Below are positions 28,458 to 36,963 of a stretch of DNA of 64,000 bases, piece by piece. The number at the start of each line of letters is the position of its first letter. The stretch's first letter is position 1. The position numbers and the translations under genes are program-made. Below the pieces are notes generated by a model, which searched no databases, had not been told where the DNA came from, and worked only from the letters and a program-made list of their open reading frames with translations. The stretch is from contig NZ_CAMKGL010000007.1 in assembly GCF_946227985.1 (NCBI RefSeq), forward strand, positions 1-64,000, in the 5' to 3' direction. The DNA comes from Serratia quinivorans. GTDB taxonomy: Bacteria > Pseudomonadota > Gammaproteobacteria > Enterobacterales > Enterobacteriaceae.

Positions 28458-30199
28458 TGGGCGGCCCCCTGGCGCAGCGGGTTAACGAAATCGAAGTAAA
28501 TCACCGCCGGATCAACGATGGTGTTTTCGTTATGGTCGTGCAGGTAACAGAAGAAGTTGCCTTTGCAGTTCCAGTGGCTGCTGTCGAGCACGTAGTCCAG
28601 GCACAGGGTGTTTTTGGCGCTGGCGCGCAGGCCGCTCAGTGCGTCGCGTACCCGGGCCATCAATGCCTCTTCACTGTCGAAACCGGCCGCAGCCAGTGCG
28701 GCGGTGACCGCCAGGCTGGAGTTGACCAACAGGTAGTAAGGGAAGTAGCGCAGCAACTGTTGCTCGCTGAAGCGGTTTTCCGCATCGGCTTCGCCAATTT
28801 CTTCCAGCCAGGGGCCGGCGTCACGGGTAAAACCACTGCCCTGGCAGTCGCGATACAGCATGCCGATCGGCAGGTCCTGCTGCATCTCTACCAAAATGTT
28901 TTGCTGGTGAGCCAGCAGCACCAGCCCGTAATCGGCTTCGGTGCTGAACAGCGGCAGCAATACCTGTTGGCAGTAGGCATCCAGCCAGGTGTGGGCGGCT
29001 TGTTGCAACGGCAGGTTCAGGCGGCTGGCCAAACGGCGCACCGCGGCAGCCAGCAGACTGTCGCCGCCATCCGGTGCGGCCTGGGTCAGCGTCACCAACA
29101 CGTTGGTCTGGCTTTGCGGCTGCTCGAACAGCAGGTTATCGCGCAGCGCCATCAGGCTTTCTTCCTGGATGGTGCCGTCAGCCGAGCGAAGACCGGCCCA
29201 GCCGTCTTCCTGCATTACGCGGAAGGTTGGATAGCGCGCCTGCAACTGTTGCCAGCGTGGAGTTTGCGCCAGACGCGCCAGGCGGATCCCACGCTTCACT
29301 TCTTTTACCGACAGGGTGCGCACCGAGTTGGTCAGGCGCACGCTAAGGGAGAATTTGATCATGTCACGGTTACTGGCGCTGTACAGCGAACGCGAAGAAC
29401 TGGTAGGCAGCCAGCGTTCGCCGGCTTCGCCCAGATCGCACAGCAGGCCCTGGGTCACCAGATCCTGGCACCAGCTCTGCGTCAGTAAATGGTCGGCCTG
29501 CCAGGGATGCATCGGCAGCAGCCAGACGTTATCGCTAAAGTGTGCCAACAGCTGCGGGGCACTTTCGGCGGCAAAACGTTGCAGACGCTGCTGCAGCGTC
29601 AGGTTCAGGCTGTCGCCGCACAGTTGGCGTTTATCGACGGCAAACCAACGCAGCGGGAAGCTGGCGGCAAAATCCGGCAGATAGCGGTGCGCCTGCTGTT
29701 GGTTGAATGACTCATGAGACTTCGGTGCCGGGTGGAAGGCGTGCCCCACCAGCAGGCCCTGCTCCGCCTGGGCGAAGTTCAACGGCTTGTCGCGCAGCGC
29801 GGGCCAATCGAGACGAATATCGATCGCCTGCTGGGTGTTGTCATGACTCTCCAGCACTCGCTGACGGAAGCGGGCCACCACTTCATCCGACAGTTCGCCT
29901 TTTACCGCCGGTTTTTCCAACAGCAAGGAGATAAGCTGTTCCACGCTCAGCGCAACCCCTGCACCGTCATCCTGCTGATACAAATAAGCGGGGAACAGGT
30001 ACTGGTGATGCTGAGTGGGGGAGGTATGGCGTAAAGCGATGCGAATAGCCTGAGAAGACGAAAGTGGAATGTGCAGTTGCGGATACTGTTGGTGGCTGGC
30101 CGCCGGAACGATTTGCCAGTCCCGGGTTTCACGCATCAATGCGTTGAGAAAACATTGTGCAGCCACGTCGGTCGTCGCGGTTTCAAACTGGATTGTCAT
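28454..30199 (-). CDS. iucA: N(2)-citryl-N6-acetyl-N6-hydroxylysine synthase IucA
   Basis: First gene of the iuc operon: an NIS synthetase of 581 residues that condenses citrate with the first acetyl-hydroxylysine. Diagnostic stretches GHAFHPAPKSHESFN, HPWQADHLL, SSRSLYSASNRDMIKFSLS, RVMQEDGWAGLR and LLAHQQNILVEM match IucA closely. Start at 30199 with a weak GGGA site; promoter with Fur-box-like repeats lies 26-63 bases upstream, so iron-starvation induction is expected. Confidence 0.96.
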   Translation of the reverse strand: MTIQFETATTDVAAQCFLNALMRETRDWQIVPAASHQQYPQLHIPLSSSQAIRIALRHTSPTQHHQYLFPAYLYQQDDGAGVALSVEQLISLLLEKPAVKGELSDEVVARFRQRVLESHDNTQQAIDIRLDWPALRDKPLNFAQAEQGLLVGHAFHPAPKSHESFNQQQAHRYLPDFAASFPLRWFAVDKRQLCGDSLNLTLQQRLQRFAAESAPQLLAHFSDNVWLLPMHPWQADHLLTQSWCQDLVTQGLLCDLGEAGERWLPTSSSRSLYSASNRDMIKFSLSVRLTNSVRTLSVKEVKRGIRLARLAQTPRWQQLQARYPTFRVMQEDGWAGLRSADGTIQEESLMALRDNLLFEQPQSQTNVLVTLTQAAPDGGDSLLAAAVRRLASRLNLPLQQAAHTWLDAYCQQVLLPLFSTEADYGLVLLAHQQNILVEMQQDLPIGMLYRDCQGSGFTRDAGPWLEEIGEADAENRFSEQQLLRYFPYYLLVNSSLAVTAALAAAGFDSEEALMARVRDALSGLRASAKNTLCLDYVLDSSHWNCKGNFFCYLHDHNENTIVDPAVIYFDFVNPLRQGAAQ

Positions 30200-30224
30200 G
30201 ATCCCATTTCACTGTTGAATCAAT

Positions 30225-30262
30225 TGAGAATGATTCTTATATCAATAATATTTATTGTTATC
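30225..30262 (-). promoter_or_regulatory. Fur-box-like operators in the iucA/shiF divergent region
   Basis: TGAGAATGATTCTTA (30225-30239) matches 11 of 14 fixed positions of the TGATAAT-n-ATTATCA core. AATAATATTTATTGTTATC (30244-30262) matches 13 of 19 consensus bases. Together they span the AT-rich spacer between iucA and the exporter gene, and both directions may be iron-controlled. Confidence 0.75.
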
Positions 30263-30336
30263 AATCGTCCTATGATACAATTTTTCAATGAATTGAACAT
30301 AACCTTATAATTTTATTAACGGTAAATTTACGTTTG

Positions 30337-31560
30337 ATGCATATTTCTTCTCCCCCTAAATCACCGACAATTGGGAATACGTCTCCTTCCAACTGGCCGC
30401 TGGCGCTTTGTGCCGGGTTGTTGGGCATCGGGCAAAACGGCCTGCTGGTGGCATTGCCGGTGTTGGTCAGCATGACTCATCTGTCGCTTTCCGTCTGGGC
30501 CGGGCTATTAACGCTCGGCTCAATGTTGTTTCTGGTCGGCTCGCCGTGGTGGGGCAAGCAGTCGGAAATTCGCGGCTGCAAGTTTGTGGTCACCATGGCG
30601 CTCGCAGGGTATTTGTTCAGTTTTGCCTTGCTGGCACTGGCGGTTTGGGGGCTGGCGGCCGGTTGGCTTTCGCCAATGCCGGGTTTGGGCGGCCTGATTG
30701 TGGCACGGATTATCTATGGCTTGACGGTGTCCGGCATGGTGCCTGCCAGTCAGACCTGGGCCCTGCAGCGGGCCGGTTATGAGCAACGTATGTCGGCGTT
30801 GGCGACCATCAGCTCCGGGCTGAGCTGCGGGCGGCTGCTAGGGCCCTTGTGCGCCGCGCTGGCGTTGTCGATTCATCCGATGGCACCGCTGTGGCTGATG
30901 GCGATTGCGCCATTAATCGCCTTGCTGGTGATATGCCGCCAGCATAACGATCCGCCTTTGCCACCGGTGGCTCATCAGCAAAATCGGCTGCGCCTCAATA
31001 TGCTGCCTTATTTGCTGTGCGCGGTCCTGTTGGCGGCCTCGGTCAGCCTGATGCAACTCGGGTTGGCGCCGCATTTGAGCCGTTTATTCAGCCACTCTGC
31101 CACCAGCGTCAGCCATCATGTGGCGGTGCTGTTGAGCGTAGCGGCGGGTTGTACCTTGTTGGCACAGTTTCTGGTGGTGCGCCCGCAGCGCTTTAGCGCA
31201 TCACAACTGCTGCTGCTTGCAGCGGTATTGATGGTGGTCGGGCTGGGCCTGATGTGCGCTGAGCCGCTGGCGTTGTTCTATGCCGGTTGTGCGCTGGCCT
31301 CCTTTGGCGCGGCTATGGCGACACCGGGCTACCAGCTGTTGCTGAACGATAAATTGTCCACCGGCAAAGGGTCGGGAGCCATCGCCACCAGCCACACGCT
31401 GGGTTACGGTCTGAGCGCGCTGATGGTGCCGGTGGTGGCCAGGTTTTATGGTGAGTCGCAGCTGATTGCGGCGGCTCTGACGATGGCGGTGCTGTTGGGC
31501 GGTATCAGCGGCTGGCTGTGGTGCCAGCACCGTGTCAGGGTAAATTCTGCGGGAGAGTAA
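30337..31560 (+). CDS. MFS siderophore exporter, ShiF-like
   Basis: A 407-residue major facilitator with about twelve membrane helices, divergent from iucA. In ColV-type aerobactin loci the gene in this position is shiF, a putative aerobactin exporter; family and position agree, so export of aerobactin is the best inference. The frame has TTG-ATG at 30334/30337; I use the ATG, although no strong ribosome site is seen. It is followed five bases later by the siderophore reductase gene. Confidence 0.82.
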   Translation: MHISSPPKSPTIGNTSPSNWPLALCAGLLGIGQNGLLVALPVLVSMTHLSLSVWAGLLTLGSMLFLVGSPWWGKQSEIRGCKFVVTMALAGYLFSFALLALAVWGLAAGWLSPMPGLGGLIVARIIYGLTVSGMVPASQTWALQRAGYEQRMSALATISSGLSCGRLLGPLCAALALSIHPMAPLWLMAIAPLIALLVICRQHNDPPLPPVAHQQNRLRLNMLPYLLCAVLLAASVSLMQLGLAPHLSRLFSHSATSVSHHVAVLLSVAAGCTLLAQFLVVRPQRFSASQLLLLAAVLMVVGLGLMCAEPLALFYAGCALASFGAAMATPGYQLLLNDKLSTGKGSGAIATSHTLGYGLSALMVPVVARFYGESQLIAAALTMAVLLGGISGWLWCQHRVRVNSAGE

Positions 31561-31565
31561 CAGCT

Positions 31566-32450
31566 ATGTCCGGCGCATCAAGCTACAGAGTTTTTGATAT
31601 CACACTGAAAGTAAAAGAAAACGTATCGCCTTCCTTACTGCGCTGCGTTTTCGAAGGACCGGACGTCCACCGCATGAAGCTGGAGGCGCCGGATCAGCGC
31701 ATCAAACTGTTGTTCCCGGCCGAGAATGGTCAACTTTCCTGTCTGGAAAACAGCGACGACTGGTATCGTCTTTATATGGCGATACCGAAAGAGCAGCGCC
31801 CGGTGATGCGTACTTACACGCTGCGAGCCTTGCGCACTGAACTCCATCAGATGGACGTCGAGTTTGTGTTGCATGGCGTCAACGGCCCGGCTTCCGCCTG
31901 GGCGACCGAGGCCAAACCGGGTGATACCCTGCAGGCGGTTGCGCCCAATGCCGATTTTGATGGCGACAGCGGCGGCTATGAATGGTCACCGCCGAGCGCC
32001 TTGCAACAGGCACTGCTGATCGCCGATGAAACTGCAGTGCCGGCGGCCGTGGGGATTTTGGAACAGTTGGCGCAGCAGGCCAATCCGCCACGGGTACAGG
32101 CGTTCTTTGAAGTACCGGTCGCAGGTGACTGCCTGAATATGGACCGCTTCCCGTTTGCCGAGGTGTATTGGTTACCGCGTGACGTGGGGCATCAGCAGAT
32201 GCACGGCACCTTGCTGGTGGAATCGGTGCGCCAGCGGGTGAATATTCCGGCGTCGGCGCGTACGCAGTCACAATCGCTGACCGAAAACAGCCTGGGTGGC
32301 GACCTGCTGTGGGAACGGGCCGAAGGGGCGAAAAGCTTCTACGCCTGGGTCGCGGCAGAATCTTCAGCGGTGAAGGCGTTGCGCCGTTATTTGATTGGCG
32401 AACGCGATTTGGACCGTTCCACCGTTAACTTTATGGCCTATTGGTGTTGA
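31566..32450 (+). CDS. Siderophore-interacting protein (ViuB/SIP-type FAD ferric reductase)
   Basis: A 294-residue SIP-family flavoprotein. RTYTLRALR is the FAD-binding motif and LLIADETAVPAAVGILE the NAD(P)H-binding region; the C-terminal helix EKALRRYLIGER-like segment is typical. Such proteins reduce ferric siderophore in the cytoplasm to release iron. ATG at 31566 after GGGAGAG; co-transcribed with the exporter. It is not part of the classic five-gene aerobactin operon, so this locus encodes its own iron-release step. Confidence 0.88.
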   Translation: MSGASSYRVFDITLKVKENVSPSLLRCVFEGPDVHRMKLEAPDQRIKLLFPAENGQLSCLENSDDWYRLYMAIPKEQRPVMRTYTLRALRTELHQMDVEFVLHGVNGPASAWATEAKPGDTLQAVAPNADFDGDSGGYEWSPPSALQQALLIADETAVPAAVGILEQLAQQANPPRVQAFFEVPVAGDCLNMDRFPFAEVYWLPRDVGHQQMHGTLLVESVRQRVNIPASARTQSQSLTENSLGGDLLWERAEGAKSFYAWVAAESSAVKALRRYLIGERDLDRSTVNFMAYWC

Positions 32451-32459
32451 GTTAATCCC

Positions 32460-32750
32460 TCAATAACCGGCTTCACTTTGGTGGCGTACCGCCAGCAGTA
32501 CTGCGGTGTTGCCATCAAAATGATACAGCGCGATATAACCAGTGTTGCCAAAATCGATGGGCCATTCTCTAAATTCCGTATCCATCTCTTCTATCGGACG
32601 GCCTACCTGTGGCTGGTGAGCCAGGATATTGATGCTACGACGGATAGTGACAACCGCCCGTTTTGCCGAGTTGAGGTCTTTCTCCGCCAGAAATCGATAC
32701 AATCGCTGAATATCTTGTAGCGCTGCAGGCGTCCATATCAGTTGTGGCAC
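32460..32750 (-). CDS. RelE/ParE-family toxin
   Basis: A 96-residue toxin: WTPAALQDIQRLYRFLAEKDLNSAKRA, RPIEEMDTEFREWPIDFGNTGYIALYHF and the final VLLAVRHQSEAGY are typical of ParE proteins, which poison DNA gyrase; mRNA cleavage as in RelE is an alternative. Encoded after and overlapping the antitoxin by 13 bases. It lies at the junction between the aerobactin and hpx blocks, convergent with the SIP gene. Confidence 0.87.
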   Translation of the reverse strand: MPQLIWTPAALQDIQRLYRFLAEKDLNSAKRAVVTIRRSINILAHQPQVGRPIEEMDTEFREWPIDFGNTGYIALYHFDGNTAVLLAVRHQSEAGY

Positions 32751-33016
32751 TCCGGGATCTCCGTATCGTCACCTTTTTCCAGGTCGGCGAGCCAATTATT
32801 GGCCTCTTCCTGAGACAGATGTTTACCATTTGCCTGATAGGCTTCCCATGCCTGTAACGCATCTTTGCGCAACGCTTCGCGTTTTTCTTCTCGTTCGACA
32901 TATTCACGGATCGCCTCACGCATTATCCAGTGTGCGCTGCGCTGACGTGTAGCCGCAATTTCCTGTATCCGCTGCTTCAGTTGTTCATCAATTTTTATCG
33001 ATGTTGCACTTGTCAT
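32738..33016 (-). CDS. Ribbon-helix-helix antitoxin (ParD/CopG type)
   Basis: A 92-residue antitoxin. The N-terminus TSATSIKIDEQLKQRIQEIA and RSAHWIMREAIREYV form the ribbon-helix-helix DNA-binding fold. The acidic C-terminus (LSQEEANNWLADLEKGDD) should wrap the toxin. Together the pair probably autoregulates through the palindrome directly upstream (33031-33053). Confidence 0.88.
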   Translation of the reverse strand: MTSATSIKIDEQLKQRIQEIAATRQRSAHWIMREAIREYVEREEKREALRKDALQAWEAYQANGKHLSQEEANNWLADLEKGDDTEIPECHN

Positions 33017-33030
33017 TGGTCGTCCCAGTT

Positions 33031-33084
33031 AGCTAAAGGTAATACCTTTGGCTACTATACGGCGGGCTGCATCGAGCTGTCCAA
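33031..33084 (-). promoter_or_regulatory. Promoter and operator of the toxin-antitoxin pair
   Basis: AGCTAAAGGTA-A-TACCTTTGGCT (33031-33053) is a 23-base inverted repeat with ten of eleven pairs. On the minus strand TTGGAC (33084-33079) and TATAGT (33059-33054) form a possible promoter, spacer 19, so the operator would cover the transcription start. Confidence 0.65.
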
Positions 33085-33101
33085 TTTTTGTTCAGTCGCA
33101 A

Positions 33102-33488
33102 TTATTCCGCCATCAAACTCACATGCGCGGCGACGATGCGCCAGCCGCAGGGCAATTTGACCCAGGTTTGCATCTGACGGCCTAGGCTGTCGCTGCCAGG
33201 GCGGCGGAATTCGGTGCTGGCGACGGCCATATCGTCACCGTAGGTGGTGATGACGGTGTTTTCCAGCACGCGATCCAGCCCTTTTGATGGCCGCTGTTGG
33301 CGGAAGTCGCGGATCTGTTCGATACCGTACAAATTCTCCGTCGCACCATAACGGACGGTGCGCCCATCGTGCCAAAACAGCTCGTCCAATACGTCAATAT
33401 CATTGCCAGTCAGCGCCTGTTCGTAACGATAAAAGGCGGCGTTCACTTCTGCCAGCACTGCCGGCCGATCGATATATTCACTCTTCAT
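33102..33488 (-). CDS. hpxZ: AtzH-like/DUF3225 small protein HpxZ
   Basis: A 128-residue SnoaL/NTF2-fold protein (NAAFYRYEQALTGNDIDVLDELFWHD, GIEQIRDFRQQRP). The same family includes AtzH, recently implicated as an amidase-like step in cyanuric acid breakdown, and HpxZ of Klebsiella purine clusters. Its role in ureide use is not established. Last gene of hpxWXYZ, four bases after hpxY. Confidence 0.82.
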   Translation of the reverse strand: MKSEYIDRPAVLAEVNAAFYRYEQALTGNDIDVLDELFWHDGRTVRYGATENLYGIEQIRDFRQQRPSKGLDRVLENTVITTYGDDMAVASTEFRRPGSDSLGRQMQTWVKLPCGWRIVAAHVSLMAE

Positions 33489-33491
33489 CAG

Positions 33492-34892
33492 TTAATCCTG
33501 TTTCCCCGGTAAAACACAGGTAGCTACGCCGCGTTGCTCCAGCGCATAGGCGGCTCGCAGCGCCAGATCCTCACGCCATGGCGGTGCGATAAGCTGCAGG
33601 CCGATCGGTAGCCCCGCCGCGGTTTTCAGCGGCACCGTCACCACCGGCAGGCCGAGGAAGGATATCGGCTGTGTCAACATGCCCATGCTGGCGCGGATCG
33701 GCAGGTCGGTGCCGTTGATACGCATAGTTTCCTGACCAATGACCGTTGCGCTGCACGGCGTGGCCGGGGCGATCAGGATGTCCCAGTGTTCAAACAGCGG
33801 CAATACCCGCTGCTGGAAATGGGTGCGGAAACGTTGTGCCTGCAGGTACCAGGCGGCGGGCAGCATGGCACCGGCAAGTAACCGTTCGCGCGACAGCGGT
33901 TCAAAGCGCTCAGGTTGGCTGCGCAACTGCGGCAGATACTGGTTACCTCCCTCGGCGGCAGTGAGAATAAACGCCGCCGAACGCGCCAGTTCAGCCTGTG
34001 GCAGTTCGACTTCGGTGATGGCCTCCAGCGCCTGAGCGACCTGCTGCACCGCCGCTTTGGCGTCGTCATTGCACCATTGCTGGAAATAGCCGGCCAGCAC
34101 TGCGCAACGCAACCCTTGTTGACCACGCGGCAGCAGCGATTCGGTTTGGGTGATCGGTTTTTCCGCCTGGAAGCGGTCTTCGATATCGGTGCCCTGCATC
34201 ACGTCATACACCGCGGCCAGATCGCGCACCCGCCGGGCAAAGGGGCCGACATGATCCAGACTGGCGACAAACGGCTGGCTGCCGCTGCGTGACAGGCGGC
34301 CAAAGGTCGGCTTCAGCCCGAAAATGCCGCACAGCGAAGCGGGGACGCGTATTGATCCGTTGGTATCGCTGCCGAGTGAAAATGTTACCAGCCCGGCGGC
34401 GACCGCAGCCGCTGAACCACCAGAGGAACCCCCGGCAATACGCGAGGTGTCGTGTGGGTTACGCGTCGCGCCGTAGTGGCTGTTTTCGGTGGTGAAACCG
34501 TAGGCATAGGCGTCCATATTCAGCATGCCGGAGAGCAGCGCGCCCTGTGCCGCCAGCTTGTTCACTACCCAGGCATCCTGTTTGGCTGGCGGGTTGTCGC
34601 ACAACAGGCTGGCACCGGCCAGGGTGGTTTCGCCGGTGATATCGAACAGATTTTTCACCGCATAAGGAATGGCCGCCAGGCTGGGTAGCCTTTGCCCTTT
34701 GGCGCGGGCACGATCGAGGAGATCGGCCTCCGTCAGCATTCGTTCGCGGGTGACGTGGGTATAGGCGTTCAGCGAGGGATTTTGGGTGTCGATATTATCC
34801 AGCGTTTGCTGGGCTATCTCGCGGGCAGAAATCGCGCCCTGCATCAGGGCGGCGCGGATCTCGGCGATCGACAGTGCGCTTATCGGACTCAT
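33492..34892 (-). CDS. hpxY: Amidase-signature hydrolase, AtzE-like (HpxY)
   Basis: A 466-residue amidase-signature enzyme with the Ser-cisSer-Lys set: Lys in PYAVKNLFD near 81, and [15 protein letters not shown] near 150-165. AtzE, the nearest well-known homologue, hydrolyses 1-carboxybiuret and needs the small partner AtzG; here the AtzG-like hpxX overlaps immediately upstream. In Klebsiella the same pair is in the hpxWXYZ operon. The natural substrate in purine use is not proven. Confidence 0.85.
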   Translation of the reverse strand: MSPISALSIAEIRAALMQGAISAREIAQQTLDNIDTQNPSLNAYTHVTRERMLTEADLLDRARAKGQRLPSLAAIPYAVKNLFDITGETTLAGASLLCDNPPAKQDAWVVNKLAAQGALLSGMLNMDAYAYGFTTENSHYGATRNPHDTSRIAGGSSGGSAAAVAAGLVTFSLGSDTNGSIRVPASLCGIFGLKPTFGRLSRSGSQPFVASLDHVGPFARRVRDLAAVYDVMQGTDIEDRFQAEKPITQTESLLPRGQQGLRCAVLAGYFQQWCNDDAKAAVQQVAQALEAITEVELPQAELARSAAFILTAAEGGNQYLPQLRSQPERFEPLSRERLLAGAMLPAAWYLQAQRFRTHFQQRVLPLFEHWDILIAPATPCSATVIGQETMRINGTDLPIRASMGMLTQPISFLGLPVVTVPLKTAAGLPIGLQLIAPPWREDLALRAAYALEQRGVATCVLPGKQD

Positions 34893-35080
34893 GCTCGATA
34901 TACCCCGGCAACTTCCAGACGTTGATCGAGCGGCAGGGCCATCAGCGGCTCTGCCATTGCGGCGATGCGGTTGAATTGGAGCAGCAGTTCCTGACGGCGT
35001 GCGTCATTCAATTCCAGGGCCAGTATGTTCTCCATCTGGCTGATATAAGCCGCCCAGTCGGTGGCAGGTGGATGGTTCAT
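34889..35080 (-). CDS. hpxX: AtzG-like/DUF4089 subunit (HpxX)
   Basis: A 63-residue helical protein (DWAAYISQMENILALELND, LLLQFNRIAAMAEPLMALPLD), like AtzG, which binds AtzE as in the GatC-GatA pair. I start at the ATG at 35080 because AAGGGG precedes it; the longer frame to 35179 overlaps hpxW. Overlaps hpxY by four bases, implying a fixed ratio of subunits. Confidence 0.85.
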   Translation of the reverse strand: MNHPPATDWAAYISQMENILALELNDARRQELLLQFNRIAAMAEPLMALPLDQRLEVAGVYRA

Positions 35081-35105
35081 GGGGATCCCCTTATTGAGAG
35101 AGCGG

Positions 35106-36692
35106 CTAGAAGCCGGCGGCGCTGCCGTTGCTGCGTGGATCAAAAGCGCCTTCGAGCATGCCGTTAGTATGGCGAACAATGGCGCCGGCGTGGCCGACCG
35201 CCTCGCTGAAATCCGCTAACAGTTCTACCTCATGGCCGCGTTGACGCAGGTAGGTCAGGGTTTCTTGGCTAAAGCGCCCCTCCAGTTTTAATGAGTCGGA
35301 GCTTTCACCCCAGGTGCGGCCGAGCAGCCAGCGCGGCGCGCTGATCGCCTGTTGCAGCGGCAGCCCCTGCACCACATGGCGGACAAACACCGCCGCCTGG
35401 GTTTGCGGCTGGCCGTCGCCGCCCATCGAGCCGTACACCAGGGTACGCCCGTCATACAGGCGTGCAGCTGCCGGGTTCAAGGTATGGAAAGGTTGTTTAC
35501 CCGGCGCCAATGCCAGCAGGTGCGCGGCATTCAGGCTGAAGGACGCGCCACGGTTTTGCCACAGCACGCCACTTTGCGGCAGTACCACGCCGCTGCCGAA
35601 TTCGTGATAAATGCTTTGAATAAAGGACACCGCCAGACCGCTGCTGTCCATCACCCCCATCCACACGGTATCGCCCGGCCCTTTGCCTTTACCCCAGGGG
35701 GCGGCGTGTTCAGGATCGATGCGCCTGGCCAGCGCATCCAGATGTTCGGCCGTCAGCAACGCCTGCGGATCCTGCGTCATTTGACGCGGATCGGTGATGA
35801 ATTGGTCACGCAGGCCGAAAGCCAGTTTGGTGGCCTCGACGATGCCATGCACCACCGCGCCTTCACTGCGGCTGGCAAGCGGCAGACGGTCGGTCAGCCC
35901 GAGGATCGCCAGCGATACCAGGCCCTGAGTCGGCGGCGTCAGGTTAAAGATTTCACCTTTCTGATGCTCCAGCCGCAGCGGCGTGCGGCGGCGTGGCCGA
36001 TAATCCGCCAGATCCTGCGCAGTGAGCGGCATGCCCAGCCTGGCCATATCCGCCGCCATGTTCTCTGCCAATCGGCCGCGATAGAAGCTGTCCAACCCCT
36101 GTTCGGCCAGGGTAATCAGAGTCTCCGCCAACTGTGGCTGGCAGAAACGCTGTCCGGCGTGAGGAATCTCACCGTGCGGCAGGTAGGTGCGGGCAAAATG
36201 CTCTCGTTCTGCCAGCTCATGATATTTGCTGCGGGTAGCCGCCTCCTGCGAGGCGGTGACCGGAATACCGTCTGCGGCGTAGCGAATTGCATCGGCCAGC
36301 AGGCGCGGCAACGGCAACTGTTCGCCGCCCAGTTCAGCGGAGTAATCCAGTGCTTCCTGCCAGCCCCCGACGGTACCGGCGACGGTCAGTGCGGCTTTGG
36401 GTCCCCGATGGGGAATGTGACTTTCCCCGGCGTAAAAATCCAGCGTGGCCAGAGAGCCGGCTGCGCCGCTGGCGTCGATGGCCACCGGGTCACCCTGCGG
36501 TGGCACGATCAGCCAGAAACCATCGCCCCCCAGGCCGTTCATATGCGGGTAGACCACGGCGATGGTAGCGGCGGCGGCGACCATGGCTTCAATCGCGTTG
36601 CCGCCTTTGCGCAGTATCGCCAATGCGCTTTCGCTGGCGAGGTGGTGCGGCGTGACGGCCATGCCCAATGGCGCGGTGTTGCTGTTAATCAT
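35106..36692 (-). CDS. hpxW: Oxamate amidohydrolase HpxW (gamma-glutamyltransferase fold)
   Basis: A 528-residue Ntn-hydrolase of the gamma-glutamyltransferase family, made as a precursor and expected to self-cleave before Thr342 in GKGPGDTVWMGVMDSSG. The Klebsiella homologue hydrolyses oxamate to oxalate and ammonia at the end of urate breakdown. GGNAIEAMVAAAATIAVVYPHMNGLGGDGF marks the family N-terminus (read in parts). No secretion signal, fitting a cytoplasmic role unlike periplasmic Ggt. ATG at 36692 after AAGGG; the frame runs on to 36836 through the promoter. Confidence 0.88.
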   Translation of the reverse strand: MINSNTAPLGMAVTPHHLASESALAILRKGGNAIEAMVAAAATIAVVYPHMNGLGGDGFWLIVPPQGDPVAIDASGAAGSLATLDFYAGESHIPHRGPKAALTVAGTVGGWQEALDYSAELGGEQLPLPRLLADAIRYAADGIPVTASQEAATRSKYHELAEREHFARTYLPHGEIPHAGQRFCQPQLAETLITLAEQGLDSFYRGRLAENMAADMARLGMPLTAQDLADYRPRRRTPLRLEHQKGEIFNLTPPTQGLVSLAILGLTDRLPLASRSEGAVVHGIVEATKLAFGLRDQFITDPRQMTQDPQALLTAEHLDALARRIDPEHAAPWGKGKGPGDTVWMGVMDSSGLAVSFIQSIYHEFGSGVVLPQSGVLWQNRGASFSLNAAHLLALAPGKQPFHTLNPAAARLYDGRTLVYGSMGGDGQPQTQAAVFVRHVVQGLPLQQAISAPRWLLGRTWGESSDSLKLEGRFSQETLTYLRQRGHEVELLADFSEAVGHAGAIVRHTNGMLEGAFDPRSNGSAAGF

Positions 36693-36733
36693 TTCTTGGC
36701 CCTTGTTTGAGGTCAGCGTCTGCCTCAAACACA

Positions 36734-36749
36734 AGCAAGAGACGTTCCA
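36734..36749 (-). promoter_or_regulatory. Sigma-54-type promoter of hpxWXYZ
   Basis: Minus strand TGGAAC-N5-TTGCT, GG and GC ten bases apart; start of transcription expected about 30 bases before hpxW. One mismatch to TGGCAC-N5-TTGCW. No clear NtrC site was found beside it. Confidence 0.55.
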
Positions 36750-36824
36750 TGTTTTCCGCCAGGACAATAATCGCTTGCCAGCGGGTGGATTGGCCGTGTT
36801 ATGTTCCGCTGAAACAAAGGTTAC

Positions 36825-36947
36825 AATCCCCGTCATATTTCATATTGCTGCGGCGTTGGCTTCCCTCGCTCACCCCAGTCACTTAGTTGATTAAGCTTCT
36901 GGGGACTTGCTTGGTTGCCGCCTGGCTGCACTTTGAAATCTATTGGG
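36825..36947. repeat. ERIC element between hpxW and the RpiR regulator
   Basis: An imperfect palindrome with the ERIC core CGCTCACCCCAGTCACTTA and outer arms around CATATTTCA / TTTGAAATC. About 123 bases, ending 17 bases before the regulator start. Confidence 0.87.
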
Positions 36948-36963
36948 GAAAGCAGGAGTAGCA

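Noticed and set aside
28283..29488. A 401-codon open frame on the plus strand
   Set aside because: Antisense to iucA and iucB, Gln/Arg/Ala-rich low-complexity translation without family motifs.
34889..35179. Longer start for hpxX at 35179
   Set aside because: It would overlap hpxW by 74 bases and lacks the AAGGGG site found before the ATG at 35080.
35352..36710. A 452-codon open frame on the plus strand
   Set aside because: It lies wholly antisense to hpxW, has no recognisable domain, and its composition is that of a GC-rich shadow frame.
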